From: Ramlibacter rhizophilus
GTDB lineage: Bacteria > Pseudomonadota > Gammaproteobacteria > Burkholderiales > Burkholderiaceae_C
Length of the DNA stretch: 64,000 nt
Direction of reading: 5' to 3'
Assembly (NCBI RefSeq): GCF_004681965.1
Contig: NZ_SMLL01000003.1
Location: forward strand, 496,001-560,000
Part shown: piece after piece, positions 42,892 to 53,100 of the stretch
Layout of the letters: every line of letters starts with the position of its first letter
Numbering within the stretch: the stretch's first letter is position 1
Notes under the pieces: generated by a model
What the model was told of the DNA's origin: nothing
What the model saw: only the letters and a program-made list of their open reading frames with translations
Database searches by the model: none
Made by a program: the position numbers and the translations under genes

Positions 42892-43299
42892 GTGAATTTC
42901 CTGATCGACAACTGGATGCTGATTTCGGTGGCCCTGCTCTCCGGGGGCATGCTCGCGTGGCCGCTCGTCAAGGGCGGCACCGGAGGCGGCATCAACCCCG
43001 CGAACGCGGTGCAACTGATCAACCGCGAGCGCGGTGTGCTGGTGGACGTGAGCGATCCCGAGGAGTTCGCGCAGCAGCATGCCGGTGGCGCGCGGAACGT
43101 GCCGCTGGCGCAGTTCGAGCAGCGCCTGCCCGAGGTGGTGAAGAACAAGGCCGTGCCCGTGATCCTGGTGTGCCCCTCGGGGTCACGCGCCAACCGGGCG
43201 CTGCCGCTGGCCAAGAAACTCGGCTACGAGAAGGCCCAAGTCCTGGGCGGCGGGCTGCGGGCCTGGAAAGACGCTAACCTGCCGGTCGAGAAAGCCTGA
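42892..43299 (+). CDS. Membrane-anchored rhodanese-like protein (YibN-type)
   Basis: A 135-residue protein with one N-terminal membrane helix (about residues 7-25) and a cytoplasmic rhodanese domain (about 35-130). The catalytic loop LVCPSGSRAN carries the active-site Cys, after VDVSDPEEFAQQHAGGARNVP. The GTG start has AAAGGTG just upstream. It opens the rhodanese-grxC-secB-gpsA block, conserved in many proteobacteria. Sulfur-transfer or redox support of protein export is inferred. Confidence 0.9.
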   Translation: MNFLIDNWMLISVALLSGGMLAWPLVKGGTGGGINPANAVQLINRERGVLVDVSDPEEFAQQHAGGARNVPLAQFEQRLPEVVKNKAVPVILVCPSGSRANRALPLAKKLGYEKAQVLGGGLRAWKDANLPVEKA

Positions 43300-43316
43300 A
43301 AGCAAGACCCTCCCCC

Positions 43317-43577
43317 ATGCAACCCGTCAAGATGTACACCACGGCCGTCTGCCCTTTCTGCATTCGCGCCAAGCAGATCCTCAAGTCCAAGGGCGTCGAT
43401 CAGATCGACGAGATCCGCATCGACACCGATCCCCAGGAGCGCACGAAGATGATGGAGATCACCGGCCGGCGCACCGTGCCGCAGATCTTCATCGGCGACA
43501 CCCACGTGGGAGGCTGCGACGACCTGATCGCCCTCGACGGCCGCGGCGGGCTGGTGCCCCTGCTGCAGGGCGCCTGA
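43317..43577 (+). CDS. grxC: Glutaredoxin 3
   Basis: An 86-residue monothiol/dithiol exchange protein with the CPFC redox site (TTAVCPFCIRAKQIL), the cis-Pro TVPQIFI and the glutathione-binding GGCDDL. It follows the rhodanese gene by 17 nt and precedes secB, the order seen in most gamma- and betaproteobacteria. It reduces disulfides in the cytoplasm using glutathione. Confidence 0.95.
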   Translation: MQPVKMYTTAVCPFCIRAKQILKSKGVDQIDEIRIDTDPQERTKMMEITGRRTVPQIFIGDTHVGGCDDLIALDGRGGLVPLLQGA

Positions 43578-43603
43578 TCGCGTGGTCCTGCGGGGCCGCC
43601 TGA

Positions 43604-43649
43604 GATAATCCCCGATCGTGCCCGCCGGCACCCTGCGCTGCCGGCGGGC
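43604..43649 (+). promoter_or_regulatory. secB leader: GATAAT -10 element followed by a strong hairpin
   Basis: GATAAT (43604-43609) is followed by 11-bp perfect arms GCCCGCCGGCA (43620-43630) and TGCCGGCGGGC (43639-43649) with an 8-nt loop, 26 nt before secB. No T-run follows, so it is either a weak terminator of grxC or a stem at the 5' end of a secB transcript. Confidence 0.45.
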
Positions 43650-43675
43650 CTCTTCACGACTGAAAGACACTTTCC

Positions 43676-44137
43676 ATGGCCGAATCCCAAGACCCCGTGT
43701 TCCAGATCCAGCGCGTCTACCTGAAGGAGGCCTCGCTCGAGCAGCCCAACTCGCCCGCCATCCTGCTCGAGCAGGAACAGCCCGGCGTGGACATCCAGCT
43801 CGGCGTGGAAGCCTCGCAGGCCGCCGAAGGCGTGTTCGAGGTCTGCGTCACCGCGACCGTGCATACGCGCCTGAAGGAACGCACGGTGTTCCTGGCCGAG
43901 GTCAAGCAGGCCGGGATCTTCGAGATCCGCAACATCGACGCCGAGCAGATGAACGCCGTCATGGGCATCGCCTGCCCGCAGATCATCTACCCCTACCTGC
44001 GCGGCAACGTGGCCGACCTGATCACCCGCGCCGGCTTCCCGCCCGTGCACCTGGCCGAGATCAACTTCCAGGCCATGTACGAACAGCAGCAGGCCGCCCA
44101 GCAGCAGGAAGGCGCGGGCATCATCACCAGCGCCTGA
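43676..44137 (+). CDS. secB: Protein-export chaperone SecB
   Basis: A 153-residue cytosolic chaperone that keeps preproteins unfolded and delivers them to SecA. It has [19 protein letters not shown] at the N-terminus, the [17 protein letters not shown] strand, and the [32 protein letters not shown] signature. The length matches E. coli SecB (155). The TGA stop overlaps the gpsA ATG (TGATG). Confidence 0.97.
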   Translation: MAESQDPVFQIQRVYLKEASLEQPNSPAILLEQEQPGVDIQLGVEASQAAEGVFEVCVTATVHTRLKERTVFLAEVKQAGIFEIRNIDAEQMNAVMGIACPQIIYPYLRGNVADLITRAGFPPVHLAEINFQAMYEQQQAAQQQEGAGIITSA

Positions 44138-45141
44138 TGAAGCTGCTCGTGCTCGGCGCCGGCGCCTGGGGCACCGCCCTGGCGGTCAGTGCGTCGGCAC
44201 GGCACGAGGTGCGGCTGTGGCTGCGCGACGCGCAGCAGGCGCAGGCGCTGCGCGCGCAGCGCGAGAATTCCCGCTACCTCCCCGGCGTCGTGCTGCCGGC
44301 GGGCTTGGCGGTGAGCGATGCGCCCTTCGACGAGCTCGCATCGCGCGTCGAAGCCCACGATCTGGCCATCGTCGCCACGCCCATGGCGGGGCTGCGGCCG
44401 ATGCTGCGGCAGCTCGCGCAGGCCACGGTCCCGGTGGCCTGGCTGTGCAAGGGCTTCGAGTCGGCGGCGGATCACCCGGATGGGCTGCTGGGCCATGAAA
44501 TACAGGCCGAGGTCGCGCCGCAGCTCAAGGGCGGTGCGCTGAGCGGTCCCAGTTTTGCGCAGGAGGTGGCCCGCGGCCTTCCCGCTGCGCTGGTCGCCGC
44601 CAGCGCCGACGCGCAGGTGCGCGAGGCGCTGGTGCAGGCTTTCCATGGCCCGGCGCTGCGCGTCTACGCCAACGACGACCTGGTCGGGGTGGAAGTGGGC
44701 GGCGCGGTCAAGAACGTGCTGGCCATCGCCACGGGCCTGTGCGACGGGCTCGGGCTCGGCCTGAATGCGCGGGCCGCGCTCATTACGCGCGGCCTGTCCG
44801 AGATGAGCCGCCTGGGCGTGGCGCTCGGCGCACGCGCGGACACCTTTACGGGCTTGTCAGGCCTGGGCGACCTGGTGCTCACGGCCACCGGAGACCTCAG
44901 CCGCAACCGCCGCGTGGGGCTGCTGCTGGCCCAGGGGCAGACTTTGGAGCAGGTGCTGCAGTCGCTCGGGCACGTGGCCGAAGGCGTGTACTGCGCCCGC
45001 GCCGTGGTGCAGCGCGCGGCGCGGCTCGGGGTTGAGATGCCCATCAGCGCCGCGGTGGTTGCCCTGCTGGACGGCGTCCTCACGCCGCCCGAGGCGGTGG
45101 CCGCCCTGATGGGCCGCTTGCCGCGGGCCGAGACGCCTTAG
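44137..45141 (+). CDS. gpsA: Glycerol-3-phosphate dehydrogenase [NAD(P)+]
   Basis: A 334-residue enzyme reducing dihydroxyacetone phosphate to sn-glycerol-3-phosphate for phospholipid synthesis. It has the Rossmann motif [28 protein letters not shown], the catalytic Lys region [14 protein letters not shown], and [11 protein letters not shown]. Its start overlaps the secB stop by one base. It is the last gene of the rhodanese operon, convergent with a thioredoxin-like gene 4 bp away. Confidence 0.96.
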   Translation: MKLLVLGAGAWGTALAVSASARHEVRLWLRDAQQAQALRAQRENSRYLPGVVLPAGLAVSDAPFDELASRVEAHDLAIVATPMAGLRPMLRQLAQATVPVAWLCKGFESAADHPDGLLGHEIQAEVAPQLKGGALSGPSFAQEVARGLPAALVAASADAQVREALVQAFHGPALRVYANDDLVGVEVGGAVKNVLAIATGLCDGLGLGLNARAALITRGLSEMSRLGVALGARADTFTGLSGLGDLVLTATGDLSRNRRVGLLLAQGQTLEQVLQSLGHVAEGVYCARAVVQRAARLGVEMPISAAVVALLDGVLTPPEAVAALMGRLPRAETP

Positions 45142-45145
45142 GCTT

Positions 45146-45478
45146 TCAGGCGGAGTCCGGCGTGGTGATCGTGCGTAGCGCCTGGGCGATGGCCTGGCTC
45201 GAATCGGGCCGCACCAGGCGCTCCACCTCCTGGCCGTCACGCAGGAAGATCAGCGTGGGCCAGAGCTTCACGCGATACGAGCGGCCCAGCGGCCGGCCCG
45301 GACCATCCTCGACCTTGATGTGCCTCAGGCCCTCGTGCTCGGCCATGGCCTTTTCGATGTCGGGCTGGGCGCCGCGGCACCAGCCGCACCAGGCGGTGCC
45401 GAATTCCAGCAGCGTGGGGCCGGGCAGGGCGTCGACCTCGCGGCGCTCGGGGGGCTGGGCGGCGTACTCACGGTTCAT
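45146..45478 (-). CDS. Thioredoxin-like protein
   Basis: A 110-residue single-domain protein of thioredoxin fold without a signal peptide. The redox site is CGWC ([16 protein letters not shown]) rather than CGPC, and the cis-Pro lies in [15 protein letters not shown] short charged N-terminus ([14 protein letters not shown]) precedes the fold. It is divergent from nadA and convergent with gpsA. The changed dipeptide between the cysteines suggests a specialised thiol oxidoreductase. Confidence 0.88.
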   Translation of the reverse strand: MNREYAAQPPERREVDALPGPTLLEFGTAWCGWCRGAQPDIEKAMAEHEGLRHIKVEDGPGRPLGRSYRVKLWPTLIFLRDGQEVERLVRPDSSQAIAQALRTITTPDSA

Positions 45479-45622
45479 GCGGCCATTGTGGCGCGGCGGT
45501 GCATGGCCTGCGCGGGCGGCTATGCTCGGGCCCTTGTCCGACATATTCGCCTGGCGCGTGGGCTTGCGGATGATCCGCCTGCCCGCATGTGTCCCGCACG
45601 ACGCCTGACCGAACCCTCGCCC

Positions 45623-46738
45623 ATGAGTGCAGTGATCCCGATTTTCGACGTGGAGTACGAGCAGCCAGCCGGTGCTGCCTGCGACACGCGCCATGCCTGG
45701 GCCCGCGTGCCGCAGGAGCCCGGGCCCGAGGAGCGCGAGGCGCTCAAGGCGCGCGTCCGGCGCCTGCTGGCGGAGCGCAACGCGGTCATGGTCTCGCACT
45801 ACTACGTGCATCCCGACCTGCAGGACCTGGCCGAGGAGACCGGCGGGCTGGTCAGCGATTCGCTGGAGATGGCCCGCTTCGGCCGCGACCATCCGGCCCG
45901 CACGCTGGTGGTCTCCGGCGTGCGCTTCATGGGCGAGACGGCCAAGATCCTCTCGCCGGAAAAGCGCGTGCTCATGCCCGACCTGGACGCCACCTGCTCG
46001 CTGGACCTGGGCTGCCCCGCCGACGCGTTCAGCGCGTTCTGCGACCAGCACCCGGACCGAACGGTGGTGGTCTATGCCAACACCAGCGCCGCGGTGAAGG
46101 CGCGTGCGGACTGGCTGGTCACGTCCAGCTGCGCACTGGAGATCGTGAGCGCGCTCAAGGACAAGGGCCACAAGATCCTCTGGGCGCCCGACCGGCACCT
46201 GGGCCAGTACATCGAGCGCGAGACGGGCGCCGACATGCTGATGTGGAACGGCTCGTGCATCGTCCACAACGAGTTCAAGGCCTTCGAACTGGAGGCACTG
46301 ATGCGCGAGCACCCCGCTGCCAAGGTGCTGGTGCATCCGGAATCACCGGCGGAGGTCGTGGCCCTGGCCGATGCGGTGGGCTCCACCTCCGCCATCCTCA
46401 AGGCCGCGCGCGAGATGGACGCGACGGAGTTCATCGTCGCCACCGACAACGGCATGATGCACAAGCTGCGCACGCTCAACCCCGGCAAGCGCTTCATCGA
46501 GGCGCCCACCTCGGGCAACAGCGCGACCTGCAAGAGCTGTGCGCATTGCCCGTGGATGGCCATGAACGGCCTGGCCGGCGTGGCGCGGGTCCTGGAGACC
46601 GGCGCCAACGAGATTCACGTGGACCCGGACCTGGGCGCGCGTGCGCGGGTTCCCATCGACCGCATGCTGGCTTTCACGGCCGCCCTCAAGAGCGGCCGCC
46701 CGGCAGGCGCGCTGGTGCCGAATATCGGCGCCGCCTGA
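45623..46738 (+). CDS. nadA: Quinolinate synthase A
   Basis: A 371-residue [4Fe-4S] enzyme condensing iminoaspartate with dihydroxyacetone phosphate to quinolinate (NAD synthesis). It has [48 protein letters not shown], the HPESP motif, and the C-terminal CKSCAHC. The ATG at 45623 places an extra about 45 residues ahead of the core. nadB lies close by, on the opposite strand at 47123. Confidence 0.96.
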   Translation: MSAVIPIFDVEYEQPAGAACDTRHAWARVPQEPGPEEREALKARVRRLLAERNAVMVSHYYVHPDLQDLAEETGGLVSDSLEMARFGRDHPARTLVVSGVRFMGETAKILSPEKRVLMPDLDATCSLDLGCPADAFSAFCDQHPDRTVVVYANTSAAVKARADWLVTSSCALEIVSALKDKGHKILWAPDRHLGQYIERETGADMLMWNGSCIVHNEFKAFELEALMREHPAAKVLVHPESPAEVVALADAVGSTSAILKAAREMDATEFIVATDNGMMHKLRTLNPGKRFIEAPTSGNSATCKSCAHCPWMAMNGLAGVARVLETGANEIHVDPDLGARARVPIDRMLAFTAALKSGRPAGALVPNIGAA

Positions 46739-46739
46739 T

Positions 46740-46997
46740 TCAAAGCGGCAGCCAGCGCTTCTCCTGCAGGCCGTGGCGCCCGGTCGCGGCGCGCACCACC
46801 AGCATCGACGCCAGGATCGAGCCGGCCAGCTTGACCGGGATCGATGCCCGCCGCGTGGCCATGAACAGCACCAGGCCGCCCGCCAGGGCCATCCAGTGCT
46901 CCGCGGGCAGGCCATCGCGGCTGGCATCCCAGGCCTGGACGCGGTGCTTGAGGTCCTGGGCCTGGACCTTCAGGTTGTCGAGTGTCGAATGCTGCAT
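46740..46997 (-). CDS. Small membrane protein (85 aa), unknown
   Basis: An amphipathic N-terminal part (LKVQAQDLKHRVQAWDA) is followed by two short hydrophobic stretches (HWMALAGGLVLFMATRR and IPVKLAGSILASMLVVRAA). The gene ends one base from the nadA stop (convergent). The overall plan resembles small DUF883/YqjD-like membrane proteins but no family match is certain. A GTGAT/ATCAC palindrome lies about 25 nt upstream (47020-47031). Confidence 0.6.
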   Translation of the reverse strand: MQHSTLDNLKVQAQDLKHRVQAWDASRDGLPAEHWMALAGGLVLFMATRRASIPVKLAGSILASMLVVRAATGRHGLQEKRWLPL

Positions 46998-47122
46998 GGC
47001 AGGGGCCTCGGTGTCGTGATGAATCACGGCACTGTAGGCAGGCCCGTGGGACGAGCCTGTGCGCGGGCTACCGTCCCGCCTGTAGGAATCGTACCGCTGG
47101 GCTGGCCCGGGCGCGGCGTGGC

Positions 47123-48703
47123 TCAGGGCGGGGTGAGCACCGTGGGGGTGGCGACGGGCACCCGCTGCGGGTAGTCGCGGCTGAAGTGCAGGCCGCGGCT
47201 TTCCCGCCGCTGGCGCGCCGACTGAACGATGAGGTCGGCCACCTCGACCAGGTTGCGCAGCTCCAGCAGGTCGCGGCTCACATGGAAGGCGCTGTAGAAG
47301 TCGTGGATTTCCTGGCGCAGCAGCGCGATGCGGTGCGCCGCGCGCTCCAGGCGCTTGTTGGTCCGCACGATGCCCACGTAGTCCCACATGAAGCGGCGCA
47401 GCTCGTCCCAGTTGTGCGAGATGACGACCACCTCGTCCGGGTCGGTCACGCGGCTGTCGTCCCAGGGACGGAAGTCCGGCGGAGGCGGCAGCGAGGTGGC
47501 GAGGATCGCCTCGGCCGCCGAGCGCGCGAACACCATGCATTCCACCAGCGAGTTGCTGGCCAGGCGGTTGGCGCCGTGCAGGCCCGTGCAGGCCGCCTCG
47601 CCGATGGTGTGCAGGCCGGGCAGGTCGGTGCGGCCTGCCAGGTCGGTGAGCACGCCGCCGCAGGTGTAGTGCGCAGCCGGCACCACGGGGATGGGCTCGC
47701 GCGTGATGTCGATGCCCAGCTCCAGGCAGCGCGCATGGATGGTGGGGAAATGCGCGCGGATGAAGTCCGCGCCCTGGTGCGAGATGTCCAGCAGCACGCA
47801 GTCCAGGCCGTGCTTCTTCATCTCGAAGTCGATGGCGCGCGCCACGATGTCGCGCGGCGCCAGCTCGGCGCGCGCGTCGTGCGCGGGCATGAAGCGCGTG
47901 CCGTCCGGCAGCAGCAGGCGGCCGCCTTCGCCCCGCACCGCCTCGGAGATGAGGAAGTTCTTGACGTGCGGGTGATACAGGCAGGTCGGGTGGAACTGCA
48001 CGAACTCCATGTTGGCGACGCGGCACCCCGCGCGCCAGGCCGCGGCGATGCCGTCTCCGGTAGCGGTGTCGGGGTTGGTGGTGTAGAGGTACACCTTGCC
48101 CGCGCCGCCCGTGGCCAGCACCGTCAGGGGCGCGCGGAAGGCCAGCACCTCGTCGCGCGCCTCGTCCAGCGCGTACAGGCCCACGCAGCGCTGCGGCGAC
48201 TGCCCGAGCTTTCCGGCGGTGACCAGGTCCACCAGCATGTGGCGCTCGAAAACCGTGATGTTGGGGGTGCGCCGCACCTGCTCCACCAGCGTGCGCTGCA
48301 CCGCCGCGCCGGTGGCGTCGGTCACGTGCGCGATGCGGCGGGCGCTGTGGCCGCCCTCGCGCGTGAGGTGCAACTGCCCCTGCTGCTGCGAGAAGGGAAC
48401 ACCCAGCGAGCGCAGCCAGTCGATGGTCTGCGGCGCATGCTCGACGACGAAGCGCACCGCCTCCGGGTCCGACAGGCCGGCGCCCGCGGTGAGGGTGTCG
48501 TTCACGTGCGCATCGAAGCTGTCGTCCTCGGACAGCACGGCCGCGATGCCGCCCTGCGCCCAGCCGCTCGCGCCGTCGCTCAGGGTGCGCTTGGTCAGGA
48601 GCGCCACGCGGTGGGTGGGCGCCAGGTGCAGCGCGGCGGACAGGCCCGCCAGGCCGCTGCCCACGATGAGGACGTCGAAGTCGAGCGTGGCTTCAGGGTT
48701 CAT
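47123..48703 (-). CDS. nadB: L-aspartate oxidase
   Basis: A 526-residue FAD flavoprotein oxidising L-aspartate to iminoaspartate for NadA. It has the FAD motif FDVLIVGSGLAGLSAALHL, SDGASGWAQGGIAA, the active-site HYTCGGVLTD with GLHTIGEAACTGLHGANRLASNSL, and the C-terminal helical domain. It follows scpA by 14 nt on the same strand, so the two are probably co-transcribed. Confidence 0.96.
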   Translation of the reverse strand: MNPEATLDFDVLIVGSGLAGLSAALHLAPTHRVALLTKRTLSDGASGWAQGGIAAVLSEDDSFDAHVNDTLTAGAGLSDPEAVRFVVEHAPQTIDWLRSLGVPFSQQQGQLHLTREGGHSARRIAHVTDATGAAVQRTLVEQVRRTPNITVFERHMLVDLVTAGKLGQSPQRCVGLYALDEARDEVLAFRAPLTVLATGGAGKVYLYTTNPDTATGDGIAAAWRAGCRVANMEFVQFHPTCLYHPHVKNFLISEAVRGEGGRLLLPDGTRFMPAHDARAELAPRDIVARAIDFEMKKHGLDCVLLDISHQGADFIRAHFPTIHARCLELGIDITREPIPVVPAAHYTCGGVLTDLAGRTDLPGLHTIGEAACTGLHGANRLASNSLVECMVFARSAAEAILATSLPPPPDFRPWDDSRVTDPDEVVVISHNWDELRRFMWDYVGIVRTNKRLERAAHRIALLRQEIHDFYSAFHVSRDLLELRNLVEVADLIVQSARQRRESRGLHFSRDYPQRVPVATPTVLTPP

Positions 48704-48717
48704 GGACGGCGTGGAAG

Positions 48718-49590
48718 TCAGGCCGGCTGGTAGGCCAGCCGAACATAGATGGGAGCGAAGGCCTCGGCCTGGGTCACCTCGATGAGCGACTCCTTGGCCA
48801 GCTCCAGCATGGCGATGAAGGTCACGACCAGGACGGGCACGCCCCGGTCGAGGTCGAACAGGTCCTCGAAGCCCACGAAGCGGCGGCCCTGCAGCTTGCG
48901 CAGCACGATGCTCATGTGCTCGCGCACGGACAGCTCCTCGCGGCTGATCCTGTGGTGCTGCACCAGGCGCGCGCGCCTGAGGATGTCGCGCCAGGCCTCC
49001 TGCAGCTCGGACAGCTGCACGTCGGGGAAACGCGGCTGCAGTGACTGCTCGATATGGACCTGTGCGCGCAGCACGTCGCGCCCGAGCTGGGGCACCTCGT
49101 TCAGGCGCCCGGCGGCCAGCTTCATCTGCTCGTATTCCAGCAGCCGTCGCACCAGCTCGGCCCGCGGATCTTCGGGCTCCTGGCCTTCGGCCGACTTCTT
49201 GGGCGGCAGCAGCATGCGCGACTTGATCTCGATCAGCATGGCCGCCATCAGCAGGTACTCGGCCGCGAGCTCCAGGTTGCGGCTGCGGATCTCGTCCACG
49301 TACTGCAGGTACTGGCGCGTCACCCCGGCCATGGGGATGTCCAGGATGTTGAAGTTCTGCTTGCGGATCAGGTAGAGGAGCAGGTCCAGCGGGCCCTCGA
49401 AGGCTTCGAGGAACACCTCCAGCGCATCGGGCGGGATGTACAGGTCGGTCGGCATGGCGAACAGCGGTTCGCCGTAGAGGCGCGCGAGCGCCACCTGGTC
49501 GACCACGTCCGGCATGCCGTCCACCGTGGGCGCCTCGACGCCGGCAACGTCCGCGGGGCGGGCGGGGTGGGGGTGCGGGGGAGCGGTCAT
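48718..49590 (-). CDS. scpA: Segregation and condensation protein A
   Basis: A 290-residue kleisin that bridges SMC heads for chromosome segregation. The conserved core is FEGPLDLLLYLIRKQNFNILDIPM at about residues 64-87, then QYLQYVDEIRSRNLELAAEYLLMAAMLIEIKSRMLLP. The C-terminal winged helix contains FEDLFD...VVVTFIAMLELAKE. The first about 55 residues are variable. scpB is not visible. The ATG at 49590 is only 10 bp from a TAGAAT element. Confidence 0.94.
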   Translation of the reverse strand: MTAPPHPHPARPADVAGVEAPTVDGMPDVVDQVALARLYGEPLFAMPTDLYIPPDALEVFLEAFEGPLDLLLYLIRKQNFNILDIPMAGVTRQYLQYVDEIRSRNLELAAEYLLMAAMLIEIKSRMLLPPKKSAEGQEPEDPRAELVRRLLEYEQMKLAAGRLNEVPQLGRDVLRAQVHIEQSLQPRFPDVQLSELQEAWRDILRRARLVQHHRISREELSVREHMSIVLRKLQGRRFVGFEDLFDLDRGVPVLVVTFIAMLELAKESLIEVTQAEAFAPIYVRLAYQPA

Positions 49591-49600
49591 GGGCCGAGGG

Positions 49601-49606
49601 ATTCTA
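49601..49606 (-). promoter_or_regulatory. TAGAAT -10-like element of the scpA-nadB operon
   Basis: The element lies 10 bp upstream of the scpA ATG. If used, the transcript would have almost no leader. No -35 match was seen. Confidence 0.35.
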
Positions 49607-49691
49607 CCGAGGGGCATTCCGCCCGCGCCCGGAACCGCAGGCGCAAGGACCGGTACTCAGCCGGCTCAGCCATGCTCCTGGAGGGACCGCC

Positions 49692-50168
49692 GTGCACCGC
49701 AACACCTTCACCGACGACCAGCAACGGGTGGACCGATGGCTGCGGGCACTGGGGCAGAAGGCCGGCCTGCCGCTGGCACTGGACGCGCAGGGGGTCTGTG
49801 CGGTGGGCCATGCCTCGGGCCTGGCCTGCGCGGTCGAGGTCGGCGCGGGCGAGGTCTTCTTCCGGGTGCCGCTCATGGACTGGGAGCCGGGACATTCCGC
49901 GTCCCTGGCGGAGTTCTGCCTCGGTGAGCACTTCCTGGGGCTCGCAACCAGCGGCGCGAGCTTCGCCATCGACCGCGATGAAGCTGAGCTGGTGTTGTGG
50001 CGGTCCATGCCTCTTGTGGTGCTGGACGAAGCCTCTTTCGCCGCCGCGCTGATGGATCTGCTGGAAGCCGCCAGCCACTGGCGGGAACAGCTCCAGGGCG
50101 TGCTGCACCGTTCCCTGGCGCCGAGCGGCGCCACGTCGCCTGCTTCCTTGTCTTCCGGTCTGGCCTGA
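49692..50168 (+). CDS. CesT/SycE-like type III secretion chaperone
   Basis: A 158-residue acidic protein with the class I T3SS chaperone pattern. An N-terminal helix (RVDRWLRALGQKAGLPLALD) is followed by the strands GVCAVGH...ACAVEVGAGEVFFRVPLM, a helix with FCLGEHFLGLATSGASFAID, then EAELVLWRSMPLVVLDEASF and the final helix LMDLLEAASHWREQLQG. GTG start at 49692 with GGAGGGA about 6 nt upstream. It lies 5 nt before a very large gene with a Ser/Thr-rich N-terminus, the usual chaperone-effector arrangement. No other T3SS gene is in the window. Confidence 0.78.
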   Translation: MHRNTFTDDQQRVDRWLRALGQKAGLPLALDAQGVCAVGHASGLACAVEVGAGEVFFRVPLMDWEPGHSASLAEFCLGEHFLGLATSGASFAIDRDEAELVLWRSMPLVVLDEASFAAALMDLLEAASHWREQLQGVLHRSLAPSGATSPASLSSGLA

Positions 50169-50173
50169 ACATC

Positions 50174-53100
50174 ATGACCACTACCAGCTCCATCTCCGCC
50201 CCCATCGCGCATCCGGTCAGCACCGCGTCGTCGCGCGGCTTCAGCGCAGCGTACGAGTCCCTGCGGCCCGTGAGCCGCGGCTTCGTCGCCCGCCTGCGGG
50301 CCTGGTTCGGGCAAGCGCCAGTGCTGAGCGAGCCGCAGCGTCGGCTCGCGCGGCTCGCCCACACGGAGGTGCGCTATCAGGCGGCCCTCGCCCGTCACGT
50401 TGCGGGCCCCGCCGCGCAGGCGGAGGAGGGCGGCGTCCAGCTGGGCGATGGCTTGCGCGCGGCCTTGCGAAGGTCCCGCAGCGATCCGGGCCGGCTATTC
50501 GATGCCATGCGGGCGCATGCGGGCCAGAACGCCCCCGAAGTGCATGCACTGCTCGCATCAGGCACACCGGACGAGGTGGTCGCTGCGCTTGCCGCGGAAT
50601 TCCGCCGCATGGGCGATCGGTGGCAGGCGCAGTCACGCGCCGAGCTGGTCCATGCCGCGCTGAGTACCCGCATGGCCGTGATCGACGCGCAGTACCGGGT
50701 GGGCGCGCGGGGTCTCGAGGTCGACTGGTCGGTCGCCGCGCGCAGCGAGGGGTCGTTCAGCAAGCGACTGGCAGCTCTGGACCGTGTCGAGGCGCAGCTC
50801 AAGGGCGCGGAGCATCCCGAGGCGCATGCACGTGCGCAGGCCTGCGGGGCGCTGCGTGCGGAGCTGTCGGCGCAGCTGCGAGACGTGCCCGCGAGAGTGA
50901 AGGAGGTGCTCGCCGGGACACGCGTCGACTCGGCGCTGGACGACATCAAGGCGCTTCGTGATGAACTCGCCTGGATGCTGCAGTGGCTCGAAGCGGACCC
51001 GGGCACCTCGGCGGCGCAGCGGGAGCAGGCGCGCGTCCTCCTGGGTGAGGCCTCGGAAGGACTTGCGCTGCTGGAGACGCGCGGTGCGAAGCTCGGTGCC
51101 CACCGGGCGGCGTGTCCCCTCCTGACCTCGGCGCTGGAGAAGCTCGATGCACGCGGGTACATGCTGCAGGCCCTGCGCATCCAGCGTGTGCTCGCTGCCG
51201 TGGGACCCGGGGAAGAGAACGCGGCCTGGAAAGCCCTTGAAGGCGTCACCGGAGGTGCGGGGGGCGAGTTCGTGATGCTCGAGGTGCTGTGCGACGTTCA
51301 GTCCGGGGCCAAGGACGCCCAGGACCGCCAGACGGCGTCGAGCAACCATGAATCCATGGCCGGACAAAGGCATGTCCAGGAGCGCCAGGACAACGAGCTG
51401 GTGGACCGCGCCTTCGGCGGCGAGACGTGGCTTGAGACGGCAGCGCTCCTGAAGCATGCGCGCATCGACCGTGCGCACGCGCGCGAGCGGCTCCAGATTC
51501 TTCTCGAGCAGCCGCCCGAGCGGCGGCCCGCCCTGCTGGAAGCGCTCGAGCAGCGAACCGAGCAACGGCGGCGGGCCGTGGACGTCCAGCACAACCTTCG
51601 CATCGCGCGCAACGAGCTCGATCGCCTGCTGAGGCTGGAGGCGTTCAAGCGCCTGCCGGGCGCTGCCAAGCTTCCCGCCGGGGCGTTCAGCGCCTTGGCG
51701 CCCAGTGCGGAGTGGATCCGCTGGTTGCGCAGCACCGCGCCCCAGTTCGTGCACAACACCGACCTGATGATCGCCAACTGGATCCGCCTGTCCTTCACCG
51801 ACCCGAACACGCAGAAGGTCGATGAGGCGCGCGTTCGCCCCTTGCTGGCGCAGCTGGATCTGCCCGAGGTGCAGGCGCAGCAGCTGCAGCAATGGGTGGC
51901 GGAAGGCTTTTCCAGTGCGGCGGCCGTGGCCACCTGCCGGCGCCAGATCCAGCACTTCGCCACTGCCTTGCGGGATGCCGCCCTCGTCGGCGCCGCCGAC
52001 GAACGCCAGGACGAGCGCACGGCGAGCCAACGCGTCGTCAAAGCGCTTCTTGCGCAGGTGTGTGGCCACCAGGTCGCGGTGGCCAGCGGTGAACCCACCG
52101 CTGCACGGGTTCGCCGGGCGGTACGCGAACAGGCGCCCTGGATCGGCATGGAGGCGGGCGTGGCTGTCCATCGCGCTATGCGTGACCAGCACCTGGCCGA
52201 GCTGTCGACCCCGGACTGGGCCCGGATGCGCGAGGGCCCCGAATCACCACGCCAGTGGCTGCGGGATGCGGCGCAACGCGCCCAGCGCCTGCCCCAGCTG
52301 CAGCCCTTGCTAAACCTGTTCGACCACCATCGCCGCGTCAGGGAGCTGCAGCAGCGCAAGGACGCCAACCCGAAAGATGCCGCCGTGTCCCAGGAGCTGG
52401 GGTTGGCGGCACGGGCCCTGGCCGATTCGACGCGGGCGCTCGAACGCCTCGACCTGACGGAGCTTCGCATCCTCAGCGAAGCCGAGGCGCGCCAGCGCGG
52501 GCACACGCCGCCCAGCACCGCGGACCTGCTGAAGCTGGAGCACCACGCCATGGCGATCCGCAGCCTCAGCACCCTGTCGCGCGTCGAGACCGAGATCGAG
52601 AAGCACAAGACCCCCGATTCTTTGGCCCTCGTGGACAGGCTGGTGGCTATCGCCATCCTCCAGGAAGCGCTGGCCTCGGGCGATCCGGCGTTCCGGCTGG
52701 ACAAGCCGAGCAACGGTGCGAGCCACGTCGCGGGCGTGCTCAAGCGGCTGCGGGACTTCGGACTGGGGCCGGAGGTCGAAAGCCCCACGCTGCGCGTGAA
52801 ACTGGCCTCGGTGGCCGAGGCGCTGGCCCGAGACGGCCGCACGCTGGCCGAGCTGAACAAGGCCCTCGCACCGCGCCAGGGCGCCGTGGCCAAGGTCCGC
52901 GCCCTGGCCGGGCTGAGCCCAAGCACCGCGCCGCCGGCCGCCGAGGACGAGGAGCCGAGCGCGACCCCGGAAGACGAGCGGGCGCAGGCCAATGCGGCCA
53001 TCCTGGAGCGGCGCTTCGGCGAGCTTCAGCCCAACCAGAGCTTCGCGATCTTCATGGGGCAGTACGGAGACGTCGTGGCCGCGCAGCCGGTCGTGCCGGG

